Shown: in pieces, positions 60,192 through 64,000 of the stretch | How the letters are laid out: each line of letters begins with the position of its first letter | Numbering within the stretch: the first letter of the stretch is position 1 | NCBI GenBank assembly: GCA_029255685.2 | Contig: CM055312.2 | Coordinates: 69,888,792 to 69,952,791 of the forward strand | Source of the DNA: Silene conica | Taxonomy: Eukaryota > Streptophyta > Magnoliopsida > Caryophyllales > Caryophyllaceae | Direction: 5' to 3' | DNA length: 64,000 nt | Translations under genes and position numbers: made by a program | Notes under the pieces: model-generated | Seen by the model: only the letters and a program-made list of their open reading frames with translations | Told to the model about the DNA's origin: nothing | The model's database searches: none

Positions 60192-61089
60192 CTGAGTCTG
60201 ATCATTTGTAATTTCCCCGTCTGACGACTTACTCCTTCCCTTTATCCAATACCAACTACGATCAGTAACATCATCAGAATTTGAAGAACCAGCCATCCAC
60301 TCAGGAATCCTTTGATTGTATCCTTGTCTACCCATCACATAAAGATGCTCATATTGCTTTATACTGCGACGGCTTTTTTACTCTTCTCCTACATTGACAG
60401 AAAATAAAAACACTAGAAGTATTTCGAATGATAATGATTACCTATAAAAGAAATTAAATAAGTATGCCAATTATCACCTTAAATTCATCTGACTCTCGGT
60501 TAGCTTTAAATTTCACCCAATCAGCAGGCTCAATGAAACTATAACAATCTGCCGGGGACTCATATTTTGAATGTTTATTTCGAATGTAATTCTTAGTCAA
60601 TTTACACTTGAAATTTCTCCACTTTTCCCCACAAGACATTAGTACATCCTTCTTGTGCGTCTCATCTACTAAAAACTTTGCCTGTAGTTAAAAGCATACT
60701 AACAATCATCATACGAAGTCTTATGCAAGGCATACTAAAAGTATACAATTCAACAATTTCCATGTATATATAGTTAAGTGGCTGATATTCTTACCGAAAT
60801 ATCTCGCCATAGCAAATCTTTAAGACCAACTTCTACATCTTTATCCCAGCCATCAAAGTTAATGTTCACTTGACATTGAACCTTCTTACCACAATAGCTT
60901 GCAAATTTAGTAGCATACTTCCCTGTTGGAAAACCAGATTTATCCCACTTTAGAAGAAATGGACCTTTATCCTTCTCCTTCTTTAAAGTAGTTGGTCCTC
61001 GAGTTCGCTTCTTTGTCTTATCTGCACCTGAAGCATCATGATCCTCCATCATACAAAACCTATATAGTAAATCAAAACAGCCAGACCAG

Positions 61090-61180
61090 CAGTGAACAAC
61101 AGCACAATATTTCGTAGTGGAGCAGTAAACAGCAGTGAACAACAACACAATATTTCGTAGTGGAGCAGTAAACAACAGTT
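61090..61180. repeat. Two-unit tandem repeat in CACTA spacer
   Basis: A roughly 47-bp unit containing CACAATATTTCGTAGTGGAG occurs twice in a row, upstream of the start of the second CACTA gene. The neighbouring sequence is rich in CAGCAGT/CAGTAG. Confidence 0.8.
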
Positions 61181-61644
61181 ATAGTAACATTACTATGCAG
61201 CAAACAGCAGTATGCAGTAACAGCAGTTGCAGTATGTAGTATGCAGTGTATATAGCATAGAAATAGTGACAGTATAGCAGGAGCAACATTAGCAGTATCG
61301 GATTCATAAGGAAGCACAGGAAAACATAAACAGAAGTGATAGAGCAGTGGGTATCAAGTGTAGAAACCAGAATGACAGTAGCATTTCAGTAGTGTATAGG
61401 TGTAGTTGTGATAGATAGCATCTGAGATAAAAAATGGTAGTGACAGGAATAATAGATGCAGTAGCAGTTAAAAAAAAGAGCAGACGTTAAAAAAACCAAT
61501 GTGGCCATCTCATCCATTATAATTGAAGTAGCATACTGAGTTCAATACAAAACTAAATGAGCGGACATTAAAAAAGGATATACTGACAACAAGTTTAAAA
61601 ATGTGTATATATATTAAGTAAAAAGAGAAGTTAGTAGTTCAGTT
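61181..61644. other. Spacer between the two CACTA genes
   Basis: Low-complexity CAGTAG-rich sequence, non-coding. It would hold the 3' UTR of TNP2 and the promoter of the second gene. Confidence 0.5.
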
Positions 61645-64000
61645 TCAATCTCTATCTTCCCAGATACCCTCATTATGATCAACTTGTGCATAATTAGTTT
61701 CCAAGTTATCTTCAACCGGCATTGAAGGCAAACCCTCTGAAAATGGAGGAATATCATCAAATTCATCATATTCTTCCTCGTCCACTACATCATCCACTCC
61801 AAGAATGCGTCTCTTGCCTTGAAGTACAACACACCACTTATCATTTGATGGATCGGAAATATAGAATACTTGTTTTGCCTGTGAAGCCATAATAAGAGGC
61901 TCATTCTTGTAACCTTGAGTACTAAAATCAACCAATGTGAAGCCATACTCATCTACACGAACTCCTTTCGTATTTTCTACCCACTTGCATTTAAACAATG
62001 GAATCATGAATGTTGTATACTGAAGTTCCCACATGTCCTCAATAATCCCATAATATGACATTTGACTACAAGTAGGTGTGCCACTGTTAAATTCAGTAGA
62101 GGAAGCTACTAAAGTAACTCCACTATTCTGCATTGTACTCTTGTTATCTTGACGCTGAGTATAAAAACAATACCCGTTAGTATCATAGCCTTCATAAGAC
62201 TTTACTTCATTATTAGGGCCATAAGCTAACCATTTAACAGTTTCACCAGCACCATTTGATGTACACGATAACTCGGCAATTACTTTAACCCTAAACCATT
62301 TCACAAAAGATCTGTTGTGTTCTTGGACCACCCACTTGTCATTTTTTTTAGGATAATTTGACTTCAATATTCTCATGTGCTCCTCTATGTAAGGATGAGC
62401 TTCTGTAAGATGTTGTAAGACAAGAAAGTGAGCATCATTAAGCTCTTGAGAATTAAGTGATACCCATTTTGCTCTGATAGTACCTTTGCCCTCAAGCCTC
62501 CCTTCATGTCGAGACTTTGGTAGCCCAAACGGTTGCACACCAGCAAGATAGTCGGTGCAAAATCTTATAACCTCTGCTGATATGTATCCTTCGACAATAC
62601 TAGCATCTGGCCTATATCTATTGGTCGTGTACCCTTTCAAAACTCTCATATAGGCATATATCGCTCAAATGCATACATATCTCTTAAGTGTACGTGCCCC
62701 AAAAGTTTAGCCTCTCTAACCAAATGAACAACCAAATGCACCGAAATATCAAAGAAAGAAGGGGGGAAAATACATCTCCAGTTGACACAAGGTTTCAACA
62801 ATATCAGCTTACAGCTTGTCCAGTGTGTCAGGATCAATCACCTTGCTATATATTGCATTAAAGAAAAAGCACAGCCTCGTAATAGCAACTCTCACAGATT
62901 TTGGTAAAACAGACCGGATTGACACGGGTAAAAATTGTTGCATTAGCACATGATTATCATGAGACTTCAGTCCAACCAGCCGTAAATCTTTCATTGAAAC
63001 AAGATTTTTCAAGTTTGAACAGTATCCATGTGGTACCTTAATGCCACTAAGACACTCACACATAATAGATTTCTCCTTCTTAGACAAAGTGTAGCAAGCA
63101 GGAAGAAGATATACACCATTCCCTCTCTCTTGAGGTGCTAGCTCAATCCTTGATCCCATTTCTTCAAGGTCCTTCCTCGCGTTGTAGCCATCTTTTGTCT
63201 TTCCAGGAATGTTGAGAAGAGTCCCAATAAGACTCTCGGCAACATTCTTTTCTACATGCATGATGTCTATACAATGTCTGACTGGCATGTGTTGCCAATA
63301 TGGAAGAGTCCAGAAAATAGACTTCTTCTTATATATAGCATTCTTTTCAAATTTATTAGGCTTTCCAAAAACAACATTAATATTTTTCACTTGTTCATGT
63401 ACTTCATCTCCCTCTAGTGGAATAGGTGTCATTCCACTCTCCTTATCTCAATTGAAGGCCTTCCTCATCCTACGATAAGGGTGGTGTCGAGCCAAAAATC
63501 TCCGGTGGCCCGTATAAACATTCTTACGACTATAGGTCAGTCGAGGAGCTACGGTACCTTCATCACATATTGGACATGCCTTTTTCCCTTTTACCGTGTG
63601 ACCAGACAAGTTGCCATATGCAGGAAAATCATTTATGGTACATAATAACATAGCACGCAAAGTGAAATCTTCTTTGGCAACTGCATCATACACCTTTACT
63701 CCTTCATTCCACAGAATTTTCAAATCATCAATGAGAGGCTCTAGATATACATCTATATCATTTCATGGTTGCTTTGGTCCTTGGATAAGAAGTGACAACA
63801 TTAAATATTTGCGCTTCATACACAAATAAGGGGGCAAGTTATAAAGACAAAGAAGGACAAGCCACGTGCTATGTTGACTACTCAGAGTAGAGAACGAGTT
63901 CATCCCATCGGTACAAAGGCCAAGTCGTAAATTCCTAGGTTCATCACCAAATTCTGGAAACATTCTATCAATGGTTCTCCATTGAGGGGCATCTGCTGGA
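61645..64000 (-). pseudogene. TNP2-type CACTA transposase, C-terminal two thirds, with DUF4218 and DUF4216 regions
   Basis: Minus strand, 5' end outside the window. In order: LGLCTDGMNSFSTLSSQHST, YNLPPYLCMKRKYLMLSLLI and NDIDVYLEPLIDDLKILW (Transposase_21/TNP2), PAYGNLSGHTVKGKKACPIC (zinc-type segment), RRFLARHHPYRR, the DUF4218-like block (MHVEKNVAESLIGTLLNIPG, LVGLKSHDNHVLMQQFLP, MYFPPSFFDISVHL) and the DUF4216-like block (61645-62649, WFRVKVIAELSCTSNG, SYYGIIEDMWELQYTTFMIP, PLIMASQAKQVFYISDPSND) with an acidic tail. Three in-frame stops (about 63763, 63448, 62809) and two frame changes (about 62765 at a G run, and about 62646) break it. The protein would bind the CACTA ends and cut them; this copy could move only with help. 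Confidence 0.88.

Larger units (their letters stand above)
56616..61049 (-). pseudogene. CACTA second gene: Transposase_24-like, DUF8039-like and ULP1-like protease, many exons
   Basis: Probable start MEDHDASGADKTKKRTRGPT at 61049. Exons I can fit with GT-AG borders: 60795-61049, 60478-60681 (AKFLVDETHKKDVLMSCGEK), about 60174-60390 (RSWYWIKGRSK ... QTQKVHDEM), about 58909-59327 (EFIPDRYDDVLSRSL, GFPGGVTIKDVFG), 58286-58546 (EPTKCHLACIHDGNTFNVAI ... VGEAIGSFVQWPKKLIII, DUF8039-like) and 57898-58205. Further exons near 57614-57810, 57060-57165, 56890-57000 and 56616-56730 carry a ULP1-type cysteine protease: His in DHWFFAIICP, Asp in YFCDP and Cys in ECGYYAMRYM. The first part would act as the En/Spm TNPA-like accessory; the protease is of the SUMO/ubiquitin-like type found in some plant CACTA and MULE elements. 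A stop in the third exon and an exon duplication near 58.7-58.9 kb suggest decay. Confidence 0.65.
54526..64000 (-). mobile_element. CACTA/EnSpm transposon, 3' end to window edge
   Basis: Starts CACTAGTACAGAAA at 54526 with a dense subterminal array, then runs to the window end. Genes read on the minus strand: TNP2 transposase (61645-64000, 5' end outside) and a second split gene with Transposase_24-like, DUF8039-like and ULP1-like parts (56616-61049). The other terminus lies beyond 64000. Two host-gene fragments sit inside on the plus strand (55843-56515 and about 59585-60130). TNP2 has several nonsense and frame changes, so this copy is defective. Confidence 0.88.

Overview
The window is nuclear DNA of a flowering plant, most likely a eudicot. 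It is AT-rich, has a split gene with GT-AG introns, and is dominated by typical plant transposons: Ty3 LTR elements primed by initiator tRNA-Met, Athila with a tRNA-Asp-type primer site, SIRE-type copia, CACTA/EnSpm with TNP2, PIF/Harbinger, L1-like LINE and a Helitron end. The species cannot be named from the sequence; Caryophyllales is a weak guess. I recognise only one intact host gene, a TMEM50-type membrane protein (49189-50628, minus strand, four exons).

Layout. (1) 363-8984 is a minus-strand Ty3 element with 2.7-2.9 kb LTRs around a non-coding 3 kb interior, a large retrotransposon derivative (LARD). (2) 8985-10574 holds a 5'-truncated LINE with a 13-bp target duplication and a long TA microsatellite. 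(3) 10330-14945 is a second, plus-strand copy of the LARD family, seen as one LTR with interior sequence on both sides. (4) 14946-44085 is an old plus-strand copia element opened up by a nest of insertions: a solo LTR of its own family (TSD GATAG), a 12.4 kb SIRE-type copia that shares an LTR with a partial second copy, a Ty3 solo LTR (TSD ATCTT) which itself contains a young gag-protease-only Athila element, and a Ty3 solo LTR inside the copia 3' LTR. (5) 44086-46040 holds a Tat-type 5' end and a Ty3 LTR remnant. (6) 46041-52992 is a gene-bearing island with a Helitron 3' end, a PIF/Harbinger element, the TMEM50 gene and a Tourist-like MITE. (7) 52993-54525 may be a piece of an Ogre-like LTR. 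(8) 54526 to the window end is most of a CACTA element read on the minus strand: TNP2 transposase, then a second gene combining a Transposase_24-like region, a DUF8039-like domain and a ULP1-type cysteine protease.

Most worth a second look: (a) the CACTA carries two plus-strand fragments of host genes, a cycling DOF factor and a CC-NBS-LRR disease-resistance gene, the latter inside an intron and bracketed by a 59-bp direct repeat; (b) the Ty3 solo LTR at 38.6-39.8 kb carries two arrays of stem-loops. In the first array a nearly constant core is flanked by arms that differ from unit to unit yet still pair with each other.

All coordinates and homologies come from reading by eye. Family assignments rest on recognised protein motifs, terminal dinucleotides, primer-binding sites and target-site duplications. 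No database search was run.
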